In this document: positions 45,705-60,200 of the stretch, in pieces
Layout: every line of letters starts with the position of its first letter
Numbering within the stretch: the stretch's first letter is position 1
Assembly: GCF_004210375.1 (NCBI RefSeq)
Contig: NC_134827.1
Coordinates: 105,323,285 to 105,387,284 of the forward strand
Length of the DNA stretch: 64,000 nt
Direction: 5' to 3'
DNA from: Tachypleus tridentatus
Lineage: Eukaryota > Arthropoda > Merostomata > Xiphosura > Limulidae
Position numbers and translations under genes: made by a program
Notes under the pieces: generated by a model
Seen by the model: only the letters and a program-made list of their open reading frames with translations
The model's database searches: none
Told to the model about the DNA's origin: nothing

Positions 45705-48545
45705 TAAAGTCCCAGTATTTTAGGACTCGAATGAAGTGTGATTTATGTTTGTGTTTAGTGTTTTAGGACTCGAATGAAGTGTGATTTATGTTTGTGTTTA
45801 GTGTTTTAGGACTCGAAAGAAGCGTGATTTATGTTTGTGTTCAGTGTTTTAGGACTCGAAAGAAGCGTGATTTATGTTTGTGTTTAGTGTTTTAGGACTC
45901 AAATGAAGCGTGATTTATGTTTGTGTTCAGTGTTTTAGGACTCGAAAGAAGCGTGATTTATGTTTGTGTTTAGTGTTTTAGGACTCGAAAGAAGCGTGAT
46001 TTATGTTTGTGTTTAGTGTTTTAGGACTCGAAAGAAGTGTTATTTATGTTTGTGTTTAGTGTTTTAGGACTCAAATGAAGTGTGATTTATGTTTGTGTTT
46101 AGTGTTTTAGGACTCGAAAGAAGCGTGATTTATGTTTGTGTTTAGTGTTTTAGGACTCGAAAGAAGCGTGATTTATGTTTGTGTTTAGTGTTTTAGGACT
46201 CGAATGAAGTGTGATTTATGTTTGTGTTTAATGTTTTAGGACTCGAATGAAGTGTGATTTATGTTTGTGTTTAGTGTTTTAGGACTCGAATGAAGCGTGA
46301 TTTATGTTTGTGTTTAGTGTTTTAGGACTCGAATGAAGCGTGATTTATGTTTGTGTTCAGTGTTTTAGGACTCGAATGAAGTGTGATTTATGTTTGTGTT
46401 TAGTGTTTTAGGACTCGAAAGAAGCGTGATTTATGTTTGTGTTTAGTGTTTTAGGACTCGAATGAAGTGTGATTTATGTTTGTGTTTAGTGTTTTAGGAC
46501 TCGAATGAAATGTGATTTATGTTTGTGTTTAGTGTTTTAGGACTCAAATGAAGTGTGATTTATGTTTGTGTTTAGTGTTTTAGGACTCGAAAGAAGCGTG
46601 ATTTATGTTTGTGTTTAGTGTTTTAGGACTCAAATGAAGCGTGATTTATGTTTGTGTTCAGTGTTTTAGGACTCGAAAGAAGCGTGATTTATGTTTGTGT
46701 TTAGTGTTTTAGGACTCGAATGAAGCGTGATTTATGTTTGTGTTCAGTGTTTTAGGACTCGAAAGAAGCGTGATTTATGTTTGTGTTTAGTGTTTTAGGA
46801 CTCGAAAGAAGCGTGATTTATGTTTGTGTTTAGTGTTTTAGGACTCGAATGAAGTGTGATTTATGTTTGTGTTTAGTGTTTTAGGACTCAAATGAAGTGT
46901 GATTTATGTTTGTGTTTAGTGTTTTAGGACTCGAAAGAAGCGTGATTTATGTTTGTGTTTAGTGTTTTAGGACTTGAAAGAAGCGTGATTTATGTTTGTG
47001 TTTAGTGTTTTAGGACTCGAATGAAGCGTGATTTATGTTTGTGTGCAGTGTTTTAGGACTCGAAAGAAGCGTGATTTATGTTTGTGTTTAGTGTTTTAGG
47101 ACTCGAAAGAAGCGTGATTTATGTTTGTGTTTAGTGTTTTAGGACTCGAATGAAGTGTGATTTATGTTTGTGTTTAGTGTTTTAGGACTCAAATGAAGTG
47201 TGATTTATGTTTGTGTTCAGTGTTTTAGGACTCGAAAGAAGCGTGATTTATGTTTGTGTTTAGTGTTTTAGGACTCGAAAGAAGCGTGATTTATGTTTGT
47301 GTTTAGTGTTTTAGGACTCGAAAGAAGCGTGATTTATGTTTGTGTTTAGTGTTTTAGGACTCGAAAGAAGTGTTATTTATGTTTGTGTTTAGTGTTTTAG
47401 GACTCAAATGAAGCGTGATTTATGTTTGTGTTTAGTGTTTTAGGACTCGAAAGAAGCGTGATTTATGTTTGTGTTTAGTGTTTTAGGACTCGAATGAAGT
47501 GTGATTTATGTTTGTGTTTAGTGTTTTAGAACTCAAATGAAGTGTGATTTATGTTTGTGTTCAGTGTTTTAGGACTCAAATGAAGCGTGATTTATGTTTG
47601 TGTTTAGTGTTTTAGGACTCAAATGAAGCGTGATTTATGTTTGTGTTTAGTGTTTTAGGACTCGAAAGAAGCGTGATTTATGTTTGTGTTTAGTGTTTTA
47701 GAACTCAAATGAAGTGTGATTTATGTTTGTGTTCAGTGTTTTAGGACTCCAATGAAGCGTGATTTATGTCTGTGTTTAGTGTTTTAGGACTCAAATGAAG
47801 CGTGATTTATGTTTGTGTTTAGTGTTTTAGGACTCGAAAGAAGCGTGATTTATGTTTGTGTTTAGTGTTTTAGGACTCGAATGAAGTGTGATTTATGTTT
47901 GTGTTTAGTGTTTTAGGACTCGAATGAAGTGTGATTTATGTTTGTGTTTAGTGTTTTAGGACTCAAATGAAGTGTGATTTATGTTTGTGTTTAGTGTTTT
48001 AGGACTCGAATGAAGTGTGATTTATGTTTGTGTTCAGTGTTTTAGGACTCAAATGAAGTGTGATTTATGTTTATGTTTAGTGTTTTAGGACTCAAATGAA
48101 GTGTGATTTATGTTTGTGTTTAGTGTTTTAGGACTCGAAAGAAGCGTGATTTATGTTTGTGTTTAGTGTTTTAGGACTCGAATGAAGTGTGATTTATGTT
48201 TGTGTTTAGTGTTTTAGGACTCGAATGAAGTGTGATTTATGTTTGTGTTTAATGTTTTAGGACTCAAATGAAGCGTGATTTATGTTTGTGTTTAGTGTTT
48301 TAGGACTCGAAAGAAGCGTGATTTATGTTTGTGTTTAGTGTTTTAGGACTCAAATGAAGCGTGATTTATGTTTGTGTTCAGTGTTTTAGGACTCGAAAGA
48401 AGCGTGATTTATGTTTGTGTTTTAGGACTCGAATGAAGTGTGATTTATGTTTGTGTTTAGTGTTTTAGGACTTGAATAAAGTGTGACTTATGTTTGTGTT
48501 TAGTGTTTTAGGACTTGAATAAAGTGTGATTTATGTTTGTTTTAG
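45705..48545. repeat. 2.8-kb tandem array of 43-bp units
   Basis: About 65 very similar copies with GTTTTAGGACTCGAATGAAG, TGTGATTTATGTTTGTGTTT and AGT. Differences are nearly confined to CGAATGAAGTG / CGAAAGAAGCG / CAAATGAAG and TTTAGT / TTCAGT. Runs of the same variant order recur (for example about 45795-46060 and 47190-47400), so the array grew by copying blocks. Low divergence implies recent homogenisation. One unit lost a stretch at about 48420. Confidence 0.96.
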
Positions 48546-49295
48546 GTTCACTAACTGAACAATATTCTTCATAAATCTAACAATTAGTTGTATTACACAA
48601 TTCAGTGTTAAAAATAAAGCGTCTTCTTAGTTGTTTTTCAAAAACTGAGTAATATTCTTCATAAATTAAAGATTACAAACATTTCTACTGGAAATTAGTC
48701 CGGAATAATTGAGTATATATCTGGTATCCATGTGCCTAAGATTGGGAGAAATTCTAACCACCAGAGAACGAGATTTTGTGCCAATATCGTAAAATATTAT
48801 TCGGTAAAGTGTTTCAACAACAGTAAAAACAGCAGTCTAGAGTTGTTACGCAATATAAACAAATGTTTATATCTAATGCATATCATATCTCTAAAAGCTT
48901 CACTTTAGTAAGTCTGATAGAATAAAAGGTGTTTCTCAAGAAACAAGAATCGATGTTAAAGTAAAGAACCCTAGACAGAAAATAAGAGACTGTTAAAGCA
49001 ATAGCTTTCATCAGATAAAATATAAAACCTTTAAATCTGGATATGAAAAGAACTCTTTTTTAATAGATGGCGTTTTTATTACAACTCTTGTTATGGTAAA
49101 TTTCCAGAGATTTTTACTGATATAAGATACTAGAGTGATAGCTACTTATACTGAGAGACTCTAATTCTTCGTCATCTAGTATCACTTTTAAAACCAGTCC
49201 ATTTCAAAGATTTGTCTACTCTCCGGGTACACGAATTAAGCCTCCCATATTCTGTAGAAGAGCATCCGAACTTGGTGAGCCACACTTATTGTTCT
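48546..49295. other. No recognisable feature
   Basis: AT-rich; ATAGATGGCG at 49063. Nothing else recognised. Confidence 0.45.
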
Positions 49296-50286
49296 GTTTG
49301 TTTCTCTTGAACTTCGTGTAAAGCTACATTAGCGATATTTCCGCTAACCGAACCTAACTTAGCAGTGTAGGACTAGATGTCATCACCCACCGCCTCTTTC
49401 TCTTGAACTTCGTGTAAAGCTGCATGAGCGCTATCTCCGCTAACCGAACCTAACTTAGCAGTGTAGGACTAGATGTCATCACCCACCGCCTCTTTCTCTT
49501 GAACTTCGTGTAAAGCTGCATGAGCGCTATTTCCGCTAACCGAACCTAACTTAGCAGTGTAGGACTAGATGTCATCACCCACCGCCTGTTTCTCTTGAAC
49601 TTCGTGTAAAGCTACATTAGCGCTATTTCCGCTAACCGAACCTAACTTAGCAGTGTAGGACTAGATGTCATCACCCACCGCCTGTTTCTCTTGAACTTCG
49701 TGTAAAGCTACATTAGCGCTATTTCCGCTAACCGAACCTAACTTAGCAGTGTAGGACTAGATGTCATCACCCACCGCCTGTTTCTCTTGAACTTCGTGTA
49801 AAGCTGCATGAGCGCTATCTCCGCTAACCGAACCTAACTTAGCAGTGTAGGACTAGATGTCATCACCCACCGCCTGTTTCTCTTGAACTTCGTGTAAAGC
49901 TACATTAGCGCTATTTCCGCTAACCGAACCTAACTTAGCAGTGTAGGACTAGATGTCATCACCCACCGCCTGTTTCTCTTGAACTTCGTGTAAAGCTACA
50001 TTAGCGCTATTTCCGCTAACCGAACCTAACTTGGCAGTGTAGGACTAGATGTCATCACCCACCGCCTGTTTCTCTTGAACTTCGTGTAAAGCTACATTAG
50101 CGCTATTTCCGCTAACCGAACCTAACTTAGCAGTGTAGGACTAGATGTCATCACCCACCGCCAGCTCTTGTGCTACTCTTTTACCAACGAATACAAAAGG
50201 GCACCTCTGTTTAGTGGGACGGGGATTCGAATCCGCGACCCTCGGAATAGGAATCGAGTGTCTTAACCACCTGGCCATGCCGGGCC
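49296..50286 (-). mobile_element. Family A SINE with its 3' half amplified ninefold
   Basis: At 50160-50286 the minus-strand SINE middle and head are normal (AGCTCTTGTGCTACTCTTTT, ACCAACGAATA, GGGGATTCGAATCCGCG, CCACCTGGCCATGCCGGGCC), with a deletion between CGAATA and the AAAGGGC part. The 3' half, instead of being present once, is a tandem array (49300-50161). Confidence 0.88.
49300..50161. repeat. 96-bp tandem array born from a SINE
   Basis: Nine copies of 96 bp. Each runs from the SINE tail (TTTCTCTTGAACTTCGTGTA) through GCTAACCGAACCTAACTTAG and CAGTGTAGGACTAGATGTCA to CACCCACCGCC, then rejoins the tail. All copies share the same loss of the GGGAAGGCAGCTAG-type segment of the SINE, so that deletion came before amplification. 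Few differences separate units (ACATTAG / GCATGAG; CTCTTTC / CTGTTTC). Confidence 0.92.
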
Positions 50287-51290
50287 GATGTAAAAACGAA
50301 TGTTAGTTATATACAAGTTTTATAACAAACCCAAATATCAAGTACAAAACATTCGACGTCTGCTTTACGCCTATTAAAGATAAACTAGTGGTTTATCACG
50401 TGTTTTGTTTAGTCCTAAGAAAAAACAAATCAAACAAGCCGTTAAAGAGGAAAGACAGAATCCTAACCATCTTTACGATGTGTTTATAATATCAGACATG
50501 ATGAAGTCGAACCAGAAAATATTAACATTTATAATAATCACGTTAACGTGTTAACAACTCCGAGATTTCGAAGAAAAACCCACGAGAAAGGCGTGGTTTA
50601 ATAGTGCACTATGTTTGTTTTGTGAAAGTTATGACATATTCTTAGATGTCTACCGACTGCACCAGTTACGTCCGTTACGTGGAAGTTAACGTGCTTCGTG
50701 ATAGTTAAATCATAACGTTCAACCCCTTTTTATGTTACGAGATGGTTACATTATTAGGTTCGATCGATTTTGTGTCTTTCGTGAAGGTTACACGATTATA
50801 TTCAACCAGTTTTGTGTGTACCGTGATGGTTACACGGTTATGTAAATCCATTTTATAATCTAATATATATTGTTTTTAGATAAAAAAAAAACATGCTAGA
50901 TTAAATTATTCGACGTCAATGTAAACGGGAGAAAAACAAACTTTGACTAAAGTAAACCCACCAATAAAAGAGTAAAATGACTTCCAAAGAGAAATGTGTA
51001 TCTACTACAAAGGGTTAGTTTCAAAACGGTTCTTTTTATTACACGTGGGGAGGGGATAGGGTATAGAATAAAACCTCACAAATCAAATGCTTTACCGCCA
51101 AAAAATCGTCACTAAAGCAAAAAATACCGAAGTAAATTCAAAAGAGGTCCATAGCTACTGTATCTAAGGAACATCTTTACAACGAGGTGTAATGTGAAAC
51201 CATAAGTTCTTCCCTTTCTTCCAGAATGTTTTGATGAATAAACTGTGAGATATAGTTCTACTTGCTTCTTAAATAGCAGCAGCTGCCCGA
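50287..51290. other. About 1 kb without recognised features
   Basis: Weakly repeated phrases (GTGAAAGTTATGACATATT; GTGATGGTTACACGGTTATG; CGTGATAGTTAAATCATAAC) at about 50620-50850 hint at a highly diverged short repeat. A 71-codon minus frame (51112-51327) is not recognised. Confidence 0.4.
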
Positions 51291-51299
51291 TTTTCCCTG

Positions 51300-54200
51300 A
51301 ACTGTTTCGATAGTCCCAGATATCCACACTGTTTATGTTACCCTAGATGTGCATTTTTCACACTGTTCAGATAGCCCCAGCCGTCCACGTTTTCACGCTA
51401 TTTAAACAGCTCTAGCTATCTACGTTTTTACATTGTTTAGATAGTCCTAGCTGTCAAATTTTCACACTGTTTACATAGCCCGAGCTGTTAATTTATCACA
51501 CTGTTAAGATAGTCCTAGCTGTCAATTTTTCCCACGCTGTTTAGATAGTCCTAGCTGTTAACTTTTCCCACATTGTTTAGATAGTCCTAGCTGTTAATTT
51601 TTCACACTGTTTAGATAGCCCGAGCTGTTAATTTTTCCCACATTATTTAGATAGTCCTAGCTGTCAATTTTTCCCACTGTTTACATAGCCTGAGCTGTTG
51701 ATTTATCACACTGTTAAGATAGTCCTAGCTGTCAATTTTTCCCACGCTGTTTAGATAGTCCTAGCTGTTAACTTTTCCCACATCGTTTAGATAGTCCTAG
51801 CTATTAATTTTTCACACTGTTTAGATAGCTCTAGCTGTTAACTTTTCCCACATTGTTTAGATAGTCATAGCTGTTAATTTTTCATACTGTTTAGATAGTC
51901 CTAGCAGTTAATTTTTCCCACATTGTTTAGATAGCCCTAGCTGTTAATTTTTCCCACATTGTTTAGATAGTCGTAGCTGTTAATTTTTCACACTGTTTAG
52001 AGAGCCCTAGCTGTTAATTTTCACACTGTTCAGATAGCCCTAGCTGTTAATTTTTCCCACATTGTTTAGATAGTCCTAGCTGTTAATTTTTCACACTGTT
52101 TAGATAGTCCTAGCTGTTAATTTTTCACATTGTTTAGATAGCCCGAGCTGTTAATTTTTCCCACATTATTTAGATAGTCCTAGCTGTTAATTTTTCACAT
52201 TGTTTAGATAGCCCTAGCAGTTGATTTTTCCAACATTATTTAGATAGTCCTAGCTGTTAATTTTTCCCACATTGTTTAGATAGTCCTAGCTGTTAATTTT
52301 TCACACTGTTTAGATAGCCCTAGCTGTAAATTTTTCCCACATTGTTTAGATAGTCCTAGCTGTTAATTTTTCCCACATTGTTTAGATAGCCCTAGCTGTT
52401 AATTTTTCACACATTGTTTAGATAGTCCTAGCTGTCAATTTTTCATTCTGTTTAGATAGTCCTAGCAGTTAATTTTTCCCACATTGTTTAGATAGTCTTA
52501 GCTGTTAATTTTTCCCACATTGTTTAGATAGCCCTAGCTGTTAATTTTTCACACTGTTTAGATAGCCCTAGCTGTTAATTTTTCCCACATTGTTTAGATA
52601 GTCCTAGCTGTCAATTTTTCATACTGTTTAGATAGTCCTAGCAGTTAATTTTTCCCACATTGTTTAGATAGCCCTAGCTGTTAATTTTTCCCACATTGTT
52701 TAGATAGTCGTAGCTGTTAATTTTTCACACTGTTTAGATAGCCCTAGCTGTCAATGTTTCCCACATTGTTTAGATAGTCCTAGCTGTCAATTTTTCCCAC
52801 ATTGTTTAGATAGCCCTAGCTGTTAATTTTTCACACTGTTTAGATAGCCCTAGCTGTTAATTTTTCCCACATTGTTTAGATAGCCCTAGCTGTTAACTTT
52901 TCCCACATTGTTTAGATAGTCCTAGTTGTTAATTTTTCACACTGTTTAGATAGTCCTAGCAGTTAATTTTCCCCACATTGTTTAGATCGTCCTAGCTGTT
53001 AACTTTTCCCACATTGTTTAGATAGTTCTAGCTGTTAATTTTTCACACTGTTTAGATAGTCCTAGCTGTTAATTTTTCACATTGTTTAGATAGCCCGAGC
53101 TGTTAATTTTTCCCACATTATTTAGATAGTCCTAGCTGTCAATTTTTCACACTGTTTAGAGAGCCCTAGCTGTTAATTTTCACACTGTTCAGATAGCCCT
53201 AGCTGTTAATTTTTCCCACATTGTTTAGATAGTCCTAGCTGTTAATTTTTCACATTGTTTAGATAGCCCGAGCTGTTAATTTTTCCCACATTATTTAGAT
53301 AGTCCTAGCTGTTAATTTTTCACATTGTTTAGATAGCCCTAGCAGTTGATTTTCCAACATTATTTAGATAGTCCTAGCTGTTAATTTTCCCACATTGTTT
53401 AGATAGTCCTAGCTGTTAATTTTTCACACTGTTTAGATAGCCCTAGCTGTAAATTTTTCCCACATTGTTTAGATAGTCCTAGCTGTTAATTTTTCCCACA
53501 TTGTTTAGATAGCCCTAGCTGTTAATTTTTCACACTGTTTAGATAGCCCTAGCTGTTAATTTTTCCCACATTGTTTAGATAGTCCTAGCTGTCAATTTTT
53601 CATACTGTTTAGATAGTCCTAGCAGTTAATTTTTCCCACATTGTTTAGATAGCCCTAGCTGTTAATTTTTCACACTGTTTAGATAGCCCTAGCTGTTAAT
53701 TTTTCCCACATTGTTTAGATAGTCCTAGCTGTCAATTTTTCATACTGTTCAGATAGTCCTAGCAGTTAATTTTTCCCACATTGTTTAGATAGCCCTAGCT
53801 GTTAATTTTTCCCACATTGTTTAGATAGTCGTAGCTGTTAATTTTTCACACTGTTTAGATAGCCCTAGCTGTCAATGTTTCCCACATTGTTTAGATAGTC
53901 CTAGCTGTCAATTTTTCCCACATTGTTTAGATAGCCCTAGCTGTTAATTTTTCACACTGTTTAGATAGCCCTAGCTGTTAATGTTTCCCACATTGTTTAG
54001 ATAGCCCTAGCTGTTAACTTTTCCCACATTGTTTAGATAGTCCTAGTTGTTAATTTTTCACACTGTTTAGATAGTCCTAGCAGTTAATTTTCCCCACATT
54101 GTTTAGATAGTCCTAGCTGTTAACTTTTCCCACATTGTTTAGATAGTTCTAGCTGTTAATTTTTCACACTGTTTAGATAGTCCTAGCTGTTAAGTTTTCA

Positions 54201-57200
54201 CATTGTTTAGATAGCCCGAGCTGTTAATTTTTCCCACTGTTAAGATAGTCCTAGCTGTCAATTTTTCCCACGCTGTTTAGATAGTCCTAGCTGTTAACTT
54301 TTCCCACATTGTTTAGATAGTCCTAGCTGTTAATTTTTCACACTGTTTAGATAGCCCGAGCTGTTAATTTTTCCCACATTATTTAGATAGTCCTAGCTGT
54401 CAATTTTTCCCACTGTTTACATAGCCTGAGCTGTTGATTTATCACACTGTTAAGATAGTCCTAGCTGTCAATTTTTCCCACGCTGTTTAGATAGTCCTAG
54501 CTGTTAACTTTTCCCACATCGTTTAGATAGTCCTAGCTATTAATTTTCACACTGTTTAGATAGCTCTAGCTGTTAACTTTTCCCACATTGTTTAGATAGT
54601 CATAGCTGTTAATTTTTCATACTGTTTAGATAGTCCTAGCAGTTAATTTTTCCCACATTGTTTAGATAGCCCTAGCTGTTAATTTTTCCCACATTGTTTA
54701 GATAGTCGTAGCTGTTAATTTTTCACACTGTTTAGAGAGCCCTAGCTGTTAATTTTCACACTGTTCAGATAGCCCTAGCTGTTAATTTTTCCCACATTGT
54801 TTAGATAGTCCTAGCTGTTAATTTTTCACACTGTTTAGATAGTCCTAGCTGTTAATTTTTCACATTGTTTAGATAGCCCGAGCTGTTAATTTTTCCCACA
54901 TTATTTAGATAGTCCTAGCTGTTAATTTTTCACATTGTTTAGATAGCCCTAGCAGTTGATTTTCCAACATTATTTAGATAGTCCTAGCTGTTAATTTTCC
55001 CACATTGTTTAGATAGTCCTAGCTGTTAATTTTTCACACTGTTTAGATAGCCCTAGCTGTAAATTTTTCCCACATTGTTTAGATAGTCCTAGCTGTTAAT
55101 TTTTCCCACATTGTTTAGATAGCCCTAGCTGTTAATTTTCACACTGTTTAGATAGCCCTAGCTGTTAATTTTTCCCACATTGTTTAGATAGTCCTAGCTG
55201 TCAATTTTCATTCTGTTTAGATAGTCCTAGCAGTTAATTTTTCCCACATTGTTTAGATAGTCTTAGCTGTTAATTTTTCCCACATTGTTTAGATAGCCCT
55301 AGCTGTTAATTTTTCACATTGTTTAGATAGCCCTAGCTGTTAATTTTTCCCACATTGTTTAGATAGTCGTAGCTGTTAATTTTTCACACTGTTTAGATAG
55401 CCCTAGCTGTCAATGTTTCCCACATTGTTTAGATAGTCCTAGCTGTCAATTTTTCCCACATTGTTTAGATAGCCCTAGCTGTTAATTTTTCACACTGTTT
55501 AGATAGCCCTAGCTGTTAATTTTTCCCACATTGTTTAGATAGCCCTAGCTGTTAACTTTTCCCACATTGTTTAGATAGTCCTAGTTGTTAATTTTTCACA
55601 CTGTTTAGATAGTCCTAGCAGTTAATTTTCCCCACATTGTTTAGATCGTCCTAGCTGTTAACTTTTCCCACATTGTTTAGATAGTTCTAGCTGTTAATTT
55701 TTCACACTGTTTAGATAGTCCTAGCTGTTAATTTTTCACATTGTTTAGATAGCCCGAGCTGTTAATTTTTCCCACATTATTTAGATAGTCCTAGCTGTCA
55801 ATTTTTCACACTGTTTAGAGAGCCCTAGCTGTTAATTTTCACACTGTTCAGATAGCCCTAGCTGTTAATTTTTCCCACATTGTTTAGATAGTCCTAGCTG
55901 TTAATTTTTCACATTGTTTAGATAGCCCGAGCTGTTAATTTTTCCCACATTATTTAGATAGTCCTAGCTGTTAATTTTTCACATTGTTTAGATAGCCCTA
56001 GCAGTTGATTTTTCCAACATTATTTAGATAGTCCTAGCTGTTAATTTTTCCCACATTGTTTAGATAGTCCTAGCTGTTAATTTTTCACACTGTTTAGATA
56101 GCCCTAGCTGTAAATTTTTCCCACATTGTTTAGATAGTCCTAGCTGTTAATTTTTCCCACATTGTTTAGATAGCCCTAGCTGTTAATTTTTCACACTGTT
56201 TAGATAGCCCTAGCTGTTAATTTTTCCCACATTGTTTAGATAGTCCTAGCTGTCAATTTTTCATACTGTTTAGATAGTCCTAGCAGTTAATTTTTCCCAC
56301 ATTGTTTAGATAGCCCTAGCTGTTAATTTTTCACACTGTTTAGATAGTCCTAGCTGTTAATTTTTCACATTGTTTAGATAGCCCGAGCTGTTAATTTTTC
56401 CCACATTATTTAGATAGTCCTAGCTGTCAATTTTTCACACTGTTTAGAGAGCCCTAGCTGTTAATTTTCACACTGTTCAGATAGCCCTAGCTGTTAATTT
56501 TTCCCACATTGTTTAGATAGTCCTAGCTGTTAATTTTTCACATTGTTTAGATAGCCCGAGCTGTTAATTTTTCCCACATTATTTAGATAGTCCTAGCTGT
56601 TAATTTTTCACATTGTTTAGATAGCCCTAGCAGTTGATTTTTCCAACATTATTTAGATAGTCCTAGCTGTTAATTTTTCCCACATTGTTTAGATAGTCCT
56701 AGCTGTTAATTTTTCCCACATTGTTTAGATAGCCCTAGCTGTTAATTTTTCACACTGTTTAGATAGCCCTAGCTGTTAATTTTTCCCACATTGTTTAGAT
56801 AGTCCTAGCTGTCAATTTTTCATACTGTTTAGATAGTCCTAGCAGTTAATTTTTCCCACATTGTTTAGATAGCCCTAGCTGTTAATTTTTCCCACATTGT
56901 TTAGATAGTCCTAGCTGTCAATTTTTCATACTGTTCAGATAGTCCTAGCAGTTAATTTTTCCCACATTGTTTAGATAGCCCTAGCTGTTAATTTTTCCCA
57001 CATTGTTTAGATAGTCGTAGCTGTTAATTTTTCACACTGTTTAGATAGCCCTAGCTGTCAATGTTTCCCACATTGTTTAGATAGTCCTAGCTGTCAATTT
57101 TTCCCACATTGTTTAGATAGCCCTAGCTGTTAATTTTTCACACTGTTTAGATAGCCCTAGCTGTTAATGTTTCCCACATTGTTTAGATAGCCCTAGCTGT

Positions 57201-60200
57201 TAACTTTTCCCACATTGTTTAGATAGTCCTAGTTGTTAATTTTTCACACTGTTTAGATAGTCCTAGCAGTTAATTTTCCCCACATTGTTTAGATAGTCCT
57301 AGCTGTTAACTTTTCCCACATTGTTTAGATAGTTCTAGCTGTTAATTTTTCACACTGTTTAGATAGTCCTAGCTGTTAAGTTTTCACATTGTTTAGATAG
57401 CCCGAGCTGTTAATTTTTCCCACTGTTAAGATAGTCCTAGCTGTCAATTTTTCCCACGCTGTTTAGATAGTCCTAGCTGTTAACTTTTCCCACATTATTT
57501 AGATAGTCCTAGCTGTTAATTTTTCACATTGTTTAGATAGCCCTAGCAGTTGATTTTTCCAACATTATTTAGATAGTCCTAGCTGTTAATTTTTCCCACA
57601 TTGTTTAGATAGTCCTAGCTGTTAATTTTTCCCACATTGTTTAGATAGCCCTAGCTGTTAATTTTTCACACTGTTTAGATAGCCCTAGCTGTTAATTTTT
57701 CCCACATTGTTTAGATAGTCCTAGCTGTCAATTTTTCATACTGTTTAGATAGTCCTAGCAGTTAATTTTTCCCACATTGTTTAGATAGCCCTAGCTGTTA
57801 ATTTTTCCCACATTGTTTAGATAGTCCTAGCTGTCAATTTTTCATACTGTTCAGATAGTCCTAGCAGTTAATTTTTCCCACATTGTTTAGATAGCCCTAG
57901 CTGTTAATTTTTCCCACATTGTTTAGATAGTCGTAGCTGTTAATTTTTCACACTGTTTAGATAGCCCTAGCTGTCAATGTTTCCCACATTGTTTAGATAG
58001 TCCTAGCTGTCAATTTTTCCCACATTGTTTAGATAGCCCTAGCTGTTAATTTTCACACTGTTTAGATAGCCCTAGCTGTTAATGTTTCCCACATTGTTTA
58101 GATAGCCCTAGCTGTTAACTTTTCCCACATTGTTTAGATAGTCCTAGTTGTTAATTTTTCACACTGTTTAGATAGTCCCAGCAGTTAATTTTCCCACATT
58201 GTTTAGATAGTCCTAGCTGTTAACTTTTCCCACATTGTTTAGATAGTTCTAGCTGTTAATTTTTCACACTGTTTAGATAGTCCTAGCTGTTAAGTTTTCA
58301 CATTGTTTAGATAGCCCGAGCTGTTAATTTTTCCCACTGTTAAGATAGTCCTAGCTGTCAATTTTTCCCACGCTGTTTAGATAGTCCTAGCTGTTAACTT
58401 TTCCCACATTGTTTAGATAGTCCTAGCTGTTAATTTTTCACACTGTTTAGATAGCCCGAGCTGTTAATTTTTCCACATTATTTAGATAGTCCTAGCTGTC
58501 AATTTTTCCCACTGTTTACATAGCCTGAGCTGTTGATTTATCACACTGTTAAGATAGTCCTAGCTGTCAATTTTTCCCACGCTGTTTAGATAGTCCTAGC
58601 TGTTAACTTTTCCCACATCGTTTAGATAGTCCTAGCTATTAATTTTTCACACTGTTTAGATAGCTCTAGCTGTTAACTTTTCCCACATTGTTTAGATAGT
58701 CATAGCTGTTAATTTTTCATACTGTTTAGATAGTCCTAGCAGTTAATTTTTCCCACATTGTTTAGATAGCCCTAGCTGTTAATTTTTCCCACATTGTTTA
58801 GATAGTCGTAGCTGTTAATTTTTCACACTGTTTAGAGAGCCCTAGCTGTTAATTTTCACACTGTTCAGATAGCCCTAGCTGTTAATTTTTCCCACATTGT
58901 TTAGATAGTCCTAGCTGTTAATTTTTCACACTGTTTAGATAGTCCTAGCTGTTAATTTTTCACATTGTTTAGATAGCCCGAGCTGTTAATTTTTCCCACA
59001 TTATTTAGATAGTCCTAGCTGTTAATTTTTCACATTGTTTAGATAGCCCTAGCAGTTGATTTTTCCAACATTATTTAGATAGTCCTAGCTGTTAATTTTT
59101 CCCACATTGTTTAGATAGTCCTAGCTGTTAATTTTTCACACTGTTTAGATAGCCCTAGCTGTAAATTTTTCCCACATTGTTTAGATAGTCCTAGCTGTTA
59201 ATTTTTCCCACATTGTTTAGATAGCCCTAGCTGTTAATTTTTCACACTGTTTAGATAGCCCTAGCTGTTAATTTTTCCCACATTGTTTAGATAGTCCTAG
59301 CTGTCAATTTTTCATTCTGTTTAGATAGTCCTAGCAGTTAATTTTTCCCACATTGTTTAGATAGTCTTAGCTGTTAATTTTTCCCACATTGTTTAGATAG
59401 CCCTAGCTGTTAATTTTTCACACTGTTTAGATAGCCCTAGCTGTTAATTTTTCCCACATTGTTTAGATAGTCCTAGCTGTCAATTTTTCATACTGTTTAG
59501 ATAGTCCTAGCAGTTAATTTTTCCCACATTGTTTAGATAGCCCTAGCTGTTAATTTTTCCCACATTGTTTAGATAGTCGTAGCTGTTAATTTTTCACACT
59601 GTTTAGATAGCCCTAGCTGTCAATGTTTCCCACATTGTTTAGATAGTCCTAGCTGTCAATTTTTCCCACATTGTTTAGATAGCCCTAGCTGTTAATTTTT
59701 CACACTGTTTAGATAGCCCTAGCTGTTAATTTTTCCCACATTGTTTAGATAGCCCTAGCTGTTAACTTTTCCCACATTGTTTAGATAGTCCTAGTTGTTA
59801 ATTTTTCACACTGTTTAGATAGTCCTAGCAGTTAATTTTCCCCACATTGTTTAGATCGTCCTAGCTGTTAACTTTTCCCACATTGTTTAGATAGTTCTAG
59901 CTGTTAATTTTTCACACTGTTTAGATAGTCCTAGCTGTTAATTTTTCACATTGTTTAGATAGCCCGAGCTGTTAATTTTTCCCACATTATTTAGATAGTC
60001 CTAGCTGTCAATTTTTCACACTGTTTAGAGAGCCCTAGCTGTTAATTTTCACACTGTTCAGATAGCCCTAGCTGTTAATTTTCCCACATTGTTTAGATAG
60101 TCCTAGCTGTTAATTTTTCACATTGTTTAGATAGCCCGAGCTGTTAATTTTTCCCACATTATTTAGATAGTCCTAGCTGTTAATTTTTCACATTGTTTAG

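Noticed and set aside
49300..50161. CRISPR-like array
   Set aside because: The 96-bp units are contiguous with no variable spacers, and the unit derives from a SINE.
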